From the NCBI RefSeq assembly GCF_018390695.1, contig NZ_JAHBGF010000020.1:62001-126000 (forward strand): 64,000 nucleotides of DNA, written 5' to 3'. This DNA comes from Ancylobacter sonchi. Lineage in GTDB: Bacteria; Pseudomonadota; Alphaproteobacteria; Rhizobiales; Xanthobacteraceae. How positions within the stretch are numbered: position 1 is the stretch's first letter; each line of letters begins with the position of its first letter. Made by a program: the position numbers and the translations under genes. Shown here one piece after another: positions 45,494 to 59,746 of this stretch. The notes below the pieces were generated by a model. That model saw only the letters and a program-made list of their open reading frames with translations, was not told the DNA's origin and did no database searches.

Positions 45494-46303
45494 ATGCTGC
45501 GCCGCGCCGCCTTCCTCGTCGTCCTCGCGCTCACGCTGGCCACCGCCGTGGCGGCGCGGGCGGAGCTCACCTTTCCGCCGCTCTCCGGGCGGGTGGTCGA
45601 CGCCGCCGGCATCCTGTCGCCGCAGGCGCGCGCGGCGCTGGAGGCCAAGCTCGCCGCGCAGGAGGCGAAGACCACCGACCAGTTCGTGGTGGCGACTGTG
45701 CCCTCGCTGCAGGGCACCTCGGTGGAGGACTACGCCAACCGGCTGTTCCGCGCCTGGAAGCTCGGCCAGACGGACAAGGACAATGGCGCCCTGCTCATGG
45801 TGGCGCCCGCCGAGCGGCGGGTGCGCATCGAGGTCGGCTACGGCCTTGAAGGGGTGCTGCCGGACGCGGTGGCCTCCACCATCATCCAGACCGCCATCCT
45901 GCCGGAATTCCGTGCCGGCAATTTCCCGGCCGGCATCGAGAAGGGCACCGACGCGGTGATCGAGATCCTCAATCTCGATCCCGCCGAGGCCGAGGCGCGG
46001 GCGCGCAAGGCGGCGGAGCCGGCGATGACGCCGGACGACTGGGTGCCGCTGATCATCTTCGCGGTGATGATCGGCTTCTGGATCTTCGTGGTCTACCGGC
46101 AGGTGCGCGGCGGCTATCTCGGCCGGCGCGGGGCCGGCGGCGCGGCGCTGCCGGGCGGGATTTCCGGCTGGGAATGGTCGCGCGGCCGCTCGCGCGGCGG
46201 CTGGTCCGGCGGCGGGGGCGGCTGGTCCAGCGGGCGCGGCGGCGGCGGTTTTTCCGGCGGCGGCGGCTCGTCGGGTGGCGGCGGCGCTTCGGGGAGCTGG
46301 TGA
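45494..46303 (+). CDS. TPM-domain membrane protein (YgcG family)
   Basis: The 269-residue protein has a signal peptide (residues 1-23), a periplasmic TPM domain (about 28-160: GRVVDAAGILSP, DQFVVATVPSLQGTSVEDYANRLF, WKLGQTDKDNGALLMVAPAERRVRIEVGYGLEG), one membrane helix (VPLIIFAVMIGFWIFVVY) and a Gly/Ser-rich tail with repeated GGGG blocks. This is the usual YgcG layout. It lies 24 bases after lemA; the next TPM gene overlaps its stop by one base. Confidence 0.93.
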   Translation: MLRRAAFLVVLALTLATAVAARAELTFPPLSGRVVDAAGILSPQARAALEAKLAAQEAKTTDQFVVATVPSLQGTSVEDYANRLFRAWKLGQTDKDNGALLMVAPAERRVRIEVGYGLEGVLPDAVASTIIQTAILPEFRAGNFPAGIEKGTDAVIEILNLDPAEAEARARKAAEPAMTPDDWVPLIIFAVMIGFWIFVVYRQVRGGYLGRRGAGGAALPGGISGWEWSRGRSRGGWSGGGGGWSSGRGGGGFSGGGGSSGGGGASGSW

Positions 46304-46938
46304 TGGATAAAGGCGCGTCCGACCACGTCCTGACCGCCGACCAGCATGTGGCGCTCGCCGAGGCGGTGCGCCGCGCCGAGGCCGACACCAGCGGCGAGGT
46401 GCGGCTGATGGTGGTGACGCATCCGCTGGTGCGCCATCCCTTCTACGCTCTGATGTGGGCGGCGCTGCTGGCACTGGTGCTGCCCTGGCCGCTCGCCTTC
46501 CTCACCCCCCTCGACGTGCCGGCGCTGCTCGGCGCGCAGGCCGCCGCCTTCGCGCTCGCCGGCGCGCTGCTGCTCGCCACTCCGCTCGGCCGCGCGCTGG
46601 TGCCCCGCGCCGCGGTGGAGGAGGCGGCCCGCGCCGCCGCGCTCGACCATTTCCTGGCGCTCGGCATGCACGGCACGCGCGGGCGCACCGGCGTGCTCAT
46701 CCTGGTGGCGCCGGACGATCGCATCGTCGAGGTGGTGGCCGACGAGGCCATCCACGCCCGCGTCGGTGCGGGGGCGTGGCAGGAGGTGTGCGCCGCCGTG
46801 CTGGAGGGCGCGCGCGACGGGCGTCTCGCCGAGGGTCTGGAGGCCGGCGTCGACGTCGTCGGCCGGATTCTCAAGGCGCATCTGCCGGCCGCTGACAGCG
46901 GTCCCAACGAATTGCCGGATCGCGTGCTGGTGATTTGA
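46303..46938 (+). CDS. Second TPM-domain protein with paired membrane helices
   Basis: The 211-residue protein opens with LTADQHVALAEAVRRAEADTSGEVRLMVV (first part of a TPM-like domain) and is interrupted by two membrane helices (about 45-95). It resumes with HFLALGMHGTRGRTGVLILVAPDDRIVEVVADEAIH and GARDGRLAEGLEAGVDVVGRIL. This split TPM form regularly follows LemA and YgcG-type genes. There is no signal peptide. The ATG shares one base with the preceding TGA. Confidence 0.87.
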   Translation: MDKGASDHVLTADQHVALAEAVRRAEADTSGEVRLMVVTHPLVRHPFYALMWAALLALVLPWPLAFLTPLDVPALLGAQAAAFALAGALLLATPLGRALVPRAAVEEAARAAALDHFLALGMHGTRGRTGVLILVAPDDRIVEVVADEAIHARVGAGAWQEVCAAVLEGARDGRLAEGLEAGVDVVGRILKAHLPAADSGPNELPDRVLVI

Positions 46939-47041
46939 GCCTGCCTCCATTCCGGGCACGTCGCGCCGCAGCATGGCGGAAGCGCGCGTAACGTAAGGCG
47001 GAGGCCCCGCCGAACGGTGCCTCCTTATTGCATTGCACCGG

Positions 47042-47070
47042 TTCGAAACTCGAAATCTTTCGTTTTCGAC
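47042..47070. promoter_or_regulatory. Candidate GlpR (DeoR-type) operator before glpD
   Basis: The stretch from 47042 contains repeated TTCG/CGAA steps: TTCGAAACTCGAAA and then TTTCGTTTTCG, including the near-palindrome CGAAATCTTTCG. DeoR-family GlpR proteins bind such elements. Another ACGAAATCG lies at 47119-47127. No glpR gene is in the window. Confidence 0.4.
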
Positions 47071-47165
47071 CGAGTTGCGCGCAATTTCAGTTTCATATAG
47101 CGTCCATATGAACATAAGAACGAAATCGCTCGTCAATGTCAGGGCGGTTCACCGGGAGGCTGTGA

Positions 47166-48701
47166 GTGACCACGCGCGCACTCGATTCGATCTATGACCT
47201 CGCCGTCATCGGCGGCGGCGTGAACGGTTGCGGCATCGCCCGCGATGCGGCGGGGCGCGGGGCCTCGGTCGTGCTGTTCGAACAGGGCGACTTCGCCGGT
47301 GCCACCTCCTCCGCCTCGACCAAGCTGATCCATGGCGGGCTGCGTTATCTCGAGCATTACGAGTTCCGCCTGGTGCGCGAGGCGCTGATGGAGCGCGAGG
47401 TGCTGTGGGCGATGGCGCCGCACATCATCCGCCCGCTGCGCTTCGTGCTGCCGCATCATGACGGGCTGCGCCCGGCCTGGCTGCTGCGCCTCGGCCTGTT
47501 CCTCTACGACCATCTCGGCGGCCGCAAGAAGCTGCCGGCGACCCGCACGCTCGATCTCACCCGCGACGCGGCCGGCAAGCCGCTGCGCGACGGCTACACG
47601 CGCGGCTTCGAATATTCCGACTGCTGGGTCGAGGATTCCCGCCTCGTGGTGCTGAACGCCCTCGACGCCGCCGAGCGTGGCGCCGACATCCGCCCGGGCT
47701 GCCGGGTGGTCTCGGCCGAGCGCGGCGCCGATCACTGGCGCATCGAGGTGGAAGAGGGCGGCGTGCGCGAGACGATCCGCGCCCGCGTGCTGGTGAACGC
47801 CGCCGGTCCCTGGGTGCACGAGGTGCTGGCCAAGGTGGTGCGGGTCAATTCGCCGGCTAATGTCCGTCTCGTGCAGGGCAGCCACATCGTGGTGCCCAGG
47901 CTCTACGAGCACGACCGCGCCTACATCTTCCAGAACGCCGACGGCCGCATCATCTTCGCCATCCCCTATGAGCAGGACTTCACGCTGATCGGCACCACCG
48001 ACCGCGACTACAAGGGCGCGCCGCATCAGGTGAAGGCGAGCCCGGAGGAGATCGCCTATCTCTGCGCGGCGGCCAGCGAGTATTTCAAGGCGCCGGTGAC
48101 CCCGGAGCAGGTGGTCTGGACCTATTCCGGCGTGCGCCCGCTCTATGACGACGGCGCCTCCAAGGCGCAGGAAGCCACCCGCGACTATGTGCTGGAGCTG
48201 GAGAACGGCGAGGGCAAGCCGCCGCTGCTCTCGGTGTTCGGCGGCAAGATCACCACCTATCGCCGGCTCGCCGAGCACGCCATCGAGAAGCTGAGCCCCC
48301 ATCTGGCCGCGCTCGCCAAGCCGTCCTGGACCCGCGGCGCGCCGCTGCCGGGCGGCGATTTCGCGGTGGACGACCAGCCGCGCGTCGTCGCCCAGATCCA
48401 GCGGGCGCATCCGTGGATCGAGGAGGCGCTGGCCCGCCGGCTGGTGCGGGCCTACGGCACGCGGGCGCTGCGCCTGCTCGACGGGCTGCGCAGCCGCGCC
48501 GATCTCGGCCGGGTGTTCGGCGCCGATCTCACCGAAGCGGAGGTACGCTATCTGATGCGGGAGGAATGGGCGCGCACGGCCGCCGACGTCCTGTGGCGCC
48601 GCTCCAAGCTCGGCCTGCGGCTGAGCCCGGCCGAGGTCGAGGCGCTCGACGCCTTCATGGCCGAGGAATTGCGGCCGGCGGCCCGGAGGGCGGCGCAATG
48701 A
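47166..48701 (+). CDS. glpD: Glycerol-3-phosphate dehydrogenase (FAD, respiratory)
   Basis: The 511-residue membrane-associated flavoenzyme oxidises sn-glycerol-3-phosphate to dihydroxyacetone phosphate. FAD motif DLAVIGGGVNGCGIARDAAGRG lies at residues about 8-30; SSASTKLIHGGLRYLEHYEFRLVREAL, RGFEYSDCWVEDSRL, VLVNAAGPWV and SVFGGKITTYRRLAE are GlpD blocks. GTG 47166 has GGGAGG 8-13 bases before it. First gene of the glycerol operon; glpS overlaps by 4 bases. Confidence 0.95.
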   Translation: MTTRALDSIYDLAVIGGGVNGCGIARDAAGRGASVVLFEQGDFAGATSSASTKLIHGGLRYLEHYEFRLVREALMEREVLWAMAPHIIRPLRFVLPHHDGLRPAWLLRLGLFLYDHLGGRKKLPATRTLDLTRDAAGKPLRDGYTRGFEYSDCWVEDSRLVVLNALDAAERGADIRPGCRVVSAERGADHWRIEVEEGGVRETIRARVLVNAAGPWVHEVLAKVVRVNSPANVRLVQGSHIVVPRLYEHDRAYIFQNADGRIIFAIPYEQDFTLIGTTDRDYKGAPHQVKASPEEIAYLCAAASEYFKAPVTPEQVVWTYSGVRPLYDDGASKAQEATRDYVLELENGEGKPPLLSVFGGKITTYRRLAEHAIEKLSPHLAALAKPSWTRGAPLPGGDFAVDDQPRVVAQIQRAHPWIEEALARRLVRAYGTRALRLLDGLRSRADLGRVFGADLTEAEVRYLMREEWARTAADVLWRRSKLGLRLSPAEVEALDAFMAEELRPAARRAAQ

Positions 48702-49816
48702 CCCTCGAATTGCAGAATGTCCGCCGCGAGGTGCACGGCGCCGTCCATATCGACGACGTCTCGCTCAAGCTGGAGCGCGGCAGCCTCAATGTGCTGCTCG
48801 GCGCGACGCTGGCCGGCAAGACCACCTTGATGCGGCTGATGGCCGGCCTCGACGCGCCGACCTCCGGCCGGGTGATCGCCAATGGGCAGGATGTCACCGG
48901 TCTGTCGGTGAAGAAGCGCTCGGTGGCGATGGTCTACCAGCAGTTCATCAACTACCCCGCGCTGACCGTCTACGAGAACATCGCCTCGCCGCTGCGGGTG
49001 CAGGGCCTGCCCAAGGCGGAGATCGAGAGCCGCGTCACCTCCGCCGCCAGGCTCCTGAAGCTGGAGCCCTATCTCCAGCGCACCCCGCTCGCTCTGTCGG
49101 GCGGCCAGCAGCAGCGCACCGCCATTGCCCGGGCGCTGGTCAAGCGCGCCGATCTGGTGCTGCTCGACGAGCCGCTGGCCAATCTCGATTACAAGCTGCG
49201 CGAGGAACTGCGCGAGGAGCTGCCGCGCATCTTCGCCTCTACCGGCGCGGTGTTCGTCTACGCCACCACCGAGCCGACCGAGGCGCTGCTGCTCGGCGGC
49301 AGCACGGCGACGCTGATGCAGGGCGCGGTGACCCAGTTCGGCCCGACCGCCGAGGTGTATCGCCGCCCCGCCGATCTCGCCACCGCGCGGGTATTCTCCG
49401 ATCCGCCGCTCAACACGCTGCGCGTCACCAAGGCGGGCGGCACGGTGCGGCTGGCGAACGGCGCCACCGTCGCCGCCATCGGCGCCTTCGCCGGGGTGCC
49501 GGACGGCAGCTACACCGTCGGCGTCCGGGCGCATCACCTCGCGGTCGAGGACCGCACCTATGGCGAGCCGCGCGACGGCGGCCTCATCCGCCTCGCCGCC
49601 AGCATCGCCGTCACCGAAGTGACCGGCTCGGAGAGCTTCCTGCACATGGATGTCGTCGGCGAGGCCGGCGGCCGCGAGCGTCTCACCGCGCTGGTGCCCG
49701 GCGTGCGGCGGCTGGAGCCGGAAGCCGCGGTCGAAGTGGTGATCGATCCCCGCCACATTCTCCTGTTCGACGCGAGCGGCCGCAGTACCGGCACCGCGCT
49801 CGACGCGGCCGCCTGA
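48698..49816 (+). CDS. glpS: Glycerol ABC transporter ATPase GlpS (switch His missing)
   Basis: The 372-residue CUT1-type ATPase has Walker A GATLAGKTTLMR, Q-loop MVYQQFINYPALTVYENI, canonical signature LALSGGQQQRTAIARAL, Walker B LVLLDEPLANLD and a C-terminal OB-type regulatory domain. The switch region reads YATTEPTEAL where YVTHD.EA is usual, so the catalytic His is replaced by Thr. The partner GlpT has the opposite defect. Order glpD-S-T-P-Q-U-V matches the glycerol uptake locus described in Rhizobium leguminosarum. ATG 48698 overlaps the glpD stop by 4 bases. Confidence 0.9.
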   Translation: MTLELQNVRREVHGAVHIDDVSLKLERGSLNVLLGATLAGKTTLMRLMAGLDAPTSGRVIANGQDVTGLSVKKRSVAMVYQQFINYPALTVYENIASPLRVQGLPKAEIESRVTSAARLLKLEPYLQRTPLALSGGQQQRTAIARALVKRADLVLLDEPLANLDYKLREELREELPRIFASTGAVFVYATTEPTEALLLGGSTATLMQGAVTQFGPTAEVYRRPADLATARVFSDPPLNTLRVTKAGGTVRLANGATVAAIGAFAGVPDGSYTVGVRAHHLAVEDRTYGEPRDGGLIRLAASIAVTEVTGSESFLHMDVVGEAGGRERLTALVPGVRRLEPEAAVEVVIDPRHILLFDASGRSTGTALDAAA

Positions 49817-49827
49817 GGGAGGGCGCG

Positions 49828-50919
<1,092 letters not shown>

Positions 50920-50950
50920 ACCCGTCGCCATTCGCACCGTTCCCGACCTT

Positions 50951-50980
50951 CACCCCTCTTCCCGTCGGGGAGAGGGAGCC
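50951..50980. repeat. Short fragment of the dispersed intergenic repeat inside the glp operon
   Basis: CACCCCTCTTCCCGTCGGGG followed by AGAGGGAGCC resembles the joined ends of the about 240-base elements at 56770 and 62135 (which have CCTCTCCCC and GGGGAGAGG/GAGGGAGCC ends). It lies in the 80-base gap between glpT and glpP and forms a short CCC-GTC-GGG type hairpin. Confidence 0.55.
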
Positions 50981-50999
50981 AGCCGCGAGGGCCTGAGCC

Positions 51000-51898
<899 letters not shown>

Positions 51899-51902
<4 letters not shown>

Positions 51903-52708
51903 ACCAGAACACGCGCGGCAGCGCCTTCATCATGGCGCTGTACCTGATCTTCCTGCTGCTGCCGATCTACTGGCTCGTGAACATGAGCCTGAAGACCAAT
52001 TTCGAGATCAACACCACGGTCTCGCTGTGGCCGCAGGCGATCACCTTCGAGCACTACATCAAGATCTTCACCGACTCGAGCTGGTACTCGGGCTATATCA
52101 ACTCGCTGACCTATGTGGTGCTCAACACCATCATCTCGATCAGCCTTGCCTTGCCGGCGGCCTACGCCTTCTCGCGCTATTCCTTCGTCGGCGACAAGCA
52201 TCTGTTCTTCTGGCTCCTGTCGAACCGCATGGCGCCGCCGGCGGTATTCGCGCTGCCCTTCTTCAATCTCTATTCCGCCATCGGCCTGTTCGACACGCCG
52301 TGGGCGGTCGCTTTGGCGCACTGCCTGTTCAACGTGCCGCTCGCGGTGTGGATCCTCGAAGGCTTCATGTCCGGCGTGCCGCGCGAGATCGACGAGACGG
52401 CGGCGATCGACGGCTATTCCTTCCCGCGCTTCTTCGTGCGGATCTTCATGCCGCTGATCGCCTCGGGCATCGGCGTCGCGGCGTTCTTCTGCTTCATGTT
52501 CTCGTGGGTGGAACTTCTGCTCGCCCGCACGCTGACCGCCACTTTCGCCAAGCCGATCGCGGTGACCATGACCCGCACCGTCTCGGCGGCCGGCATGGAC
52601 TGGGGCCTGCTCGCCGCCGCCGGCGTGCTGACCATCATCCCCGGCGCCTTGGTCATCTGGTTCGTGCGCAACTACATCGCCAAGGGCTTCGCCCTCGGGC
52701 GGGTGTGA
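51899..52708 (+). CDS. glpQ: Glycerol ABC transporter permease GlpQ
   Basis: The 269-residue MalG-like permease has six helices and an EAA loop (REIDETAAIDGYSFPRFFVRIFMPLIASGIGV). FMFSWVELLLARTLT is at the position where MalG has FIxxWNEF. ATG 51899 overlaps the glpP stop by 4 bases. Not related to the glycerophosphodiesterase also called GlpQ. It forms the membrane pore with GlpP. Confidence 0.93.
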
Positions 52709-52718
52709 GGAGGGAGCG

Positions 52719-53024
52719 ATGGAGAATTTCACCGCCAGCCTTGCCGAGAACACCGCCTGGATGGCGTGGACCTGGCAGACCGGGCTGTTCTTCGCCTGCA
52801 TCGCCAGCCTGCTGACCGTGTTCACCCTGCTCGCCTTGTGGCGGCCGGAGCGGGCGCGGGTCGGCATATTGCGCATCCCCACCACGCGCGGCGACCGGCT
52901 GTTCATCACGCTGCTGGGCAGCGCCTTCATCAACCTCGCCTGGCTCGGCCTGGTGGGACCCGATCTCGGCTGGGCGCTCGCGCTCTGCCTTGTCTACGCG
53001 CTGGCGGTGTTCCGCCTCGTGTGA
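52719..53024 (+). CDS. glpU: Small membrane protein GlpU (DUF2160)
   Basis: The 101-residue protein has about three helices: WQTGLFFACIASLLTVFTLLALW, LFITLLGSAFINLAWLGLV and LGWALALCLVYALAVFRLV. It matches DUF2160 and the position of glpU in rhizobial glycerol operons, between the permeases and the binding protein. Its role in the transporter is not established; an accessory membrane subunit is likely. It starts 11 bases after glpQ. Confidence 0.88.
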   Translation: MENFTASLAENTAWMAWTWQTGLFFACIASLLTVFTLLALWRPERARVGILRIPTTRGDRLFITLLGSAFINLAWLGLVGPDLGWALALCLVYALAVFRLV

Positions 53025-53084
53025 ATTCGCCCGAAGCGGCGGCAGGCCGCGCGGGCTCTGGGAGTGAAACGGGAGGAGAGACCC

Positions 53085-54848
<1,764 letters not shown>

Positions 54849-55212
54849 GCCGATAGGGCCAGGCAAGGTCGGGAAGAGGCTCAAGGCCGGGTCAACCGGC
54901 CGGCGGCCAGCGGACAATGACCGCGGCTAGGAACCATCGCGACAACCGGGCGGACGCCGATGCTGGCGCCCGCCCGGCCTTCCCTTCCGGCGTCCCTCGG
55001 GCATTCGCCCACGGGGCGCCGACTTCACGCCTCCATCTTCATGCTTCCGTCTTCGGGCTGTCGACCCCAACGCCGTCGTGGAGATCGACGTCCGATGCCG
55101 CCGCCGGGCCTCGCGGGTTCGGCCGCGGCGGGATAGATCCCGGCACGGACCGCCGGAGGTCCGGGCGGGACGTCGCGGCGCGGCGGGCGAGCCCTTGCAA
55201 CGTGGATTGCGC
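54849..55212. other. GC-rich gap between glpV and glpK
   Basis: This 364-base gap is free of convincing ORFs. A GGCCGG-GTCAA-CCGGCC hairpin at 54885-54901 could weaken readthrough after glpV, but no T-run follows. The rest is GC-rich, with no recognised operator or repeat. Confidence 0.4.
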
Positions 55213-56712
<1,500 letters not shown>

Positions 56713-56769
56713 GAGGCGGGGTAGGGTTCCTGGACTGGCCGTAAGGGGTGGCCCCTGAGCACTCGTCTC

Positions 56770-57014
56770 CTTTGCCTCTCCCCGACCGAACTCGGCTGTA
56801 GCCGAGTTCGGGGCCGTTGAGGTCTAAGCTGGAAACATCCGGCTTCGACGGAGAGATGTCCCGCGAAGCGGGTCGGTGAGGGGTGACAACGCTGCGGAGC
56901 CGTCGAAAGCCCCTTGCCCCAGCCCTCTCCGTCAGCATCGGATGCATCCGGTGCTGACGTTGCGAGGTGCAGAACTCGGCTACAGCCGAATTCTGTGCGG
57001 GAAGAGGGAGCCGG
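56770..57014. repeat. Dispersed intergenic repeat, copy A (inverted relative to copy B)
   Basis: About 245 bases of mosaic palindromes follow glpK: CCGAACTCGGCT-GT-AGCCGAGTTCGG (56786-56811) at one end and AGAACTCGGCT-AC-AGCCGAATTCT (56971-56994) at the other, with CCTCTCCCC/GAGGGAGCC outer ends. Its reverse complement aligns along its length with 62135-62376; for example the 17-base block at 56917-56933 is identical to 62217-62233 on the other strand. Confidence 0.8.
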
Positions 57015-57316
57015 GACGCTCGCTTCCATGCGTGTACTATCGCGCTCTGGGCCTGATGGTCGCCGACGTGGAACGTCCCGCCGGCCACCCTCGCCCCCCC
57101 GGCCAGTGACGCCGCAGGGGGAACGCCGATCCGGGTCGCGACCCGGGAGAGGCTCCTCGGCTGCGTTCTCTTCCAACCGGGCCGGCCACATCTGCCGGCA
57201 CATCCCCGTGCGCTCAGGCAGGCCGCAGGGTCGCATCGGCTCTGCCAAAGTCCGGTCGGCGGAGCCATCTCCACCGCCCGGCTTCTTCCTGGCCATGCCC
57301 CTGAGGGGAGCCGCCC
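57015..57316. other. Non-coding gap after repeat copy A
   Basis: These 302 bases lie between the repeat and the convergent ada-like gene. The only structure I can point to is a perfect 16-base palindrome CCGGGTCGCGACCCGG (57131-57146). Frames here are short and lack gene-like features. Confidence 0.4.
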
Positions 57317-58273
57317 CTACTTCCCGCCCACCTGCCCGGCTTCCCAGCCGAGTATGGCGCGCTTGCGGGTCAGGCCCCAGTGATAGCCGGTGAGGTCGCC
57401 GCTCTTGCCGAGCACGCGATGGCAGGGCACCACGAAGGACATCGGGTTCTTGCCCACCGCCGCGCCGATGGCGCGCGCGGCCTTCGGCCGGTCGATGTGG
57501 CCGGCGATGGCGGAATAGGTGGTGGCGCGGCCCATCGGGATGCGCATCAGCGTCTCCCACACCCGCACCTCGAAGTCGGTGCCGATGAACACGATGCGCA
57601 GCGGGTCGTCCGGCCGCCAGCATTCCTGGTTGAAGATGCGCGCCGCATAGGGCGCGGTCGCCAGCGGGTCCTCGACATAGATGGCGTTCGGCCAGCGCTT
57701 GCGCATGTCGGCGAGCGCCTCGTCCTCGCCGCCCTCGTCGGCGAAGGCGAGGCCGCACAGGCCGCGCGGCGTCGCCATGGCGAGCGCGCGTCCGAACGGC
57801 GAGGGGTGGAAGCCCCAGCGGATGATCAGCCCGGCGGCACCGGTCTTCCATTCGCCGGGCGACAGCGATTCATGCACCACGAACAGGTCGTGCAGCCGGC
57901 CCGGGCCGGAGAAGCCGAGCTCATAGGCGGCCTCCAGCACGTTGTCGGACTGCGACAGCACCTGCCGGGCGGCGTCGAGCGTCACCGCCTGCAGGAACGA
58001 TTTGGGGCTGAGGCCGCACCAGCGGCGGAACAGATCGGTGAGCGCGCGCGGCGAGACGCCGGCGGCGCGGGCGATCTCCTCGACCTCGGGCTGGTCGCGG
58101 AAGCGGCGGTTCACGAACTCGACGGCGCGTCGGACGGTCTCATAGTCGTTCGCGGCGATTTCGAGCGGGCGGGCATTCTCCAGAGTTGGCGCGAGCACGG
58201 CGGTGTCCTCCTGTTGCGCCCATTTGGACATGTCTGCCAGCAGGGGGCCACCCGATTTCGACGTGATGTCCAT
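57317..58273 (-). CDS. ada: Ada-like AraC-type regulator / O6-methylguanine-DNA methyltransferase
   Basis: The 318-residue fusion has an AraC helix-turn-helix domain (about 48-135: VRRAVEFVNRRFRDQPEVEEIARAAGVSPRALTDLFRRWCGLSPKSFL split, AARQVLSQSDNVLEAAYELGFSGPGRLHDLF). A methyltransferase domain with the alkyl-acceptor Cys in VVPCHRVLG follows, with the Ogt blocks GRATTYSAIAGHIDRP and ARAIGAAVGKNP before it. The N-terminal phosphotriester-accepting Cys domain of E. coli Ada is missing, so methylphosphotriester sensing is not expected. ATG 58273 shares one base with the DUF2244 stop, suggesting coupled translation. Confidence 0.9.
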   Translation of the reverse strand: MDITSKSGGPLLADMSKWAQQEDTAVLAPTLENARPLEIAANDYETVRRAVEFVNRRFRDQPEVEEIARAAGVSPRALTDLFRRWCGLSPKSFLQAVTLDAARQVLSQSDNVLEAAYELGFSGPGRLHDLFVVHESLSPGEWKTGAAGLIIRWGFHPSPFGRALAMATPRGLCGLAFADEGGEDEALADMRKRWPNAIYVEDPLATAPYAARIFNQECWRPDDPLRIVFIGTDFEVRVWETLMRIPMGRATTYSAIAGHIDRPKAARAIGAAVGKNPMSFVVPCHRVLGKSGDLTGYHWGLTRKRAILGWEAGQVGGK

Positions 58274-58836
58274 CAGAGGTCGGACCGCGCCACGCCGCGC
58301 TTGGCCTGGGCCAGCGCGCGGTCGAGCCCGAGCGCGAGCTCCTCCCGCTGCTGGGTGTGCAGGAAGCCGCCCACCACCACCGGCGTGCCGCGCGAGGTGA
58401 GGCTGAGGCGCTGCAGGCCGTAATCCTCGTGGAATTCCTTGTCGAGCCGGGTCCACAGCGGGTTGAGCCGCGCCTCGTCGGCGGCGCCGCGCGGGTCGAT
58501 CTTGCGCACCTCGATCAGGCTCGGCGTCACCGTGATCTCCTCGCGGGCACGCGCCGAGCGGAAGCTCATGCGGAAGGCGATGTAGATGGCGAGCACGTCG
58601 AGGCCGAACACGCCGAACACCGGCCAGGCGCCCATCAAGAGGAAGGCGGTGCCGCAGACCAAGCTGACCCCGGCGACCAGCAGCATCACCAGCCGGAAGC
58701 CGCGTTCGTCGAGCGAGCGGTGCGGCGCGAGGCGGACCCGATAGAGGGTCGGCTCCTCGCCCGCCGCGTCGCCTCCGGCGAGGGCGGTCCGATCGTCGGC
58801 AAGGCTAGTGGCGGCAAAGCTCTTGGCAGCGCTCAT
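58273..58836 (-). CDS. DUF2244 membrane protein
   Basis: The 187-residue protein has two central helices (VMLLVAGVSLVCGTAFLLMG, VFGVFGLDVLAIYIAFRM) between soluble ends; LAPHRSLDERGFR, ITVTPSLIEVRKIDPRG and QREELALGLDRAL are DUF2244 blocks. Function unknown; the family often neighbours cytochrome c oxidase or DNA-repair genes. It is upstream of, and overlaps, the ada-like gene, and its start is only 22 bases from the divergent nth start. Confidence 0.85.
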   Translation of the reverse strand: MSAAKSFAATSLADDRTALAGGDAAGEEPTLYRVRLAPHRSLDERGFRLVMLLVAGVSLVCGTAFLLMGAWPVFGVFGLDVLAIYIAFRMSFRSARAREEITVTPSLIEVRKIDPRGAADEARLNPLWTRLDKEFHEDYGLQRLSLTSRGTPVVVGGFLHTQQREELALGLDRALAQAKRGVARSDL

Positions 58837-58858
58837 GGCCCCGCATTATAGCTCGCAA

Positions 58859-59746
58859 ATGGCTCGCGACGACAAGAAATCCCCGCCCGACACCTCCCCG
58901 CGCACACCCGCCCCGAAGCCCGCTGCCAAGCGGGCCGCGGCGACGGCCGAGCCCGACCGGAAGGCCAAACCGGCTGCCAACAAAGCGGTTGCCGGCAAAA
59001 AGGTCGCCCGCGAGGCGATCCCGGCGGCGCCCGAGGCGGTCAAGCGTCGCCGGGCGGTGGCCAATGCCGCCGCCGCGCTGGCCGGGCGCGACATCGCGCC
59101 GTGGACGCCGGCCGAGGTGGCGGAAGCCTTCGCCCGCTTCGAGGCCGCCGACCCCGAGCCCAAGGGCGAACTGGATTACGTCGATCCGTTCACCTTGCTG
59201 GTGGCGGTGGTGCTCTCGGCGCAGGCCACCGATGTCGGGGTGAACAAGGCGACCCGCACCCTGTTCGCCGCCGCGCCGACCCCCGAGGCGATGGTGGCGC
59301 TTGGCGAGGAGGGCGTCGCCGGCCATATCCGCACCCTCGGCCTCTATCGCGGCAAGGCGCGGAACGTGGTCGAGCTGTCGCGCCGGCTGGTCGCGGAGTT
59401 CGGCGGCGCGGTCCCCGCCGACCGGGCTATCCTCGAGACGCTGCCGGGCGTCGGCCGCAAGACCGCCAATGTCGTGCTCAACATCGCCTTCGGCCTGCCG
59501 ACCATCGCGGTGGACACGCATCTGTTCCGCGTCGCCAACCGCACCGGGCTCTCCGCCGGCAAGAACCCGCTGGAAGTCGAGCTCGGCCTTGAGCGGATGA
59601 TCCCCGACCGCTTCAAGCTGCACGCCCATCACTGGCTGATCCTGCACGGGCGCTATGTGTGCAAGGCGCGCGCGCCGGAATGCTGGCGCTGCCTGGTCGC
59701 CGACCTCTGCCGCTGGCCCGCTAAGACGGCAGCGCCCGCCGCGTGA
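58859..59746 (+). CDS. nth: Endonuclease III
   Basis: This bifunctional DNA glycosylase/AP lyase for oxidised pyrimidines has the helix-hairpin-helix LPGVGRKTANVV with catalytic Lys, the catalytic Asp in VDTHLFRVANR, and a [4Fe-4S] cluster C-x6-C-x2-C-x5-C (CKARAPECWRCLVADLC). It has an unusually long Lys/Ala/Pro-rich N-terminal extension of about 75 residues. ATG 58859 was chosen; ATG 58835 would overlap the divergent DUF2244 start. Its 3' end overlaps the convergent EI24 gene by 26 bases. Confidence 0.95.
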   Translation: MARDDKKSPPDTSPRTPAPKPAAKRAAATAEPDRKAKPAANKAVAGKKVAREAIPAAPEAVKRRRAVANAAAALAGRDIAPWTPAEVAEAFARFEAADPEPKGELDYVDPFTLLVAVVLSAQATDVGVNKATRTLFAAAPTPEAMVALGEEGVAGHIRTLGLYRGKARNVVELSRRLVAEFGGAVPADRAILETLPGVGRKTANVVLNIAFGLPTIAVDTHLFRVANRTGLSAGKNPLEVELGLERMIPDRFKLHAHHWLILHGRYVCKARAPECWRCLVADLCRWPAKTAAPAA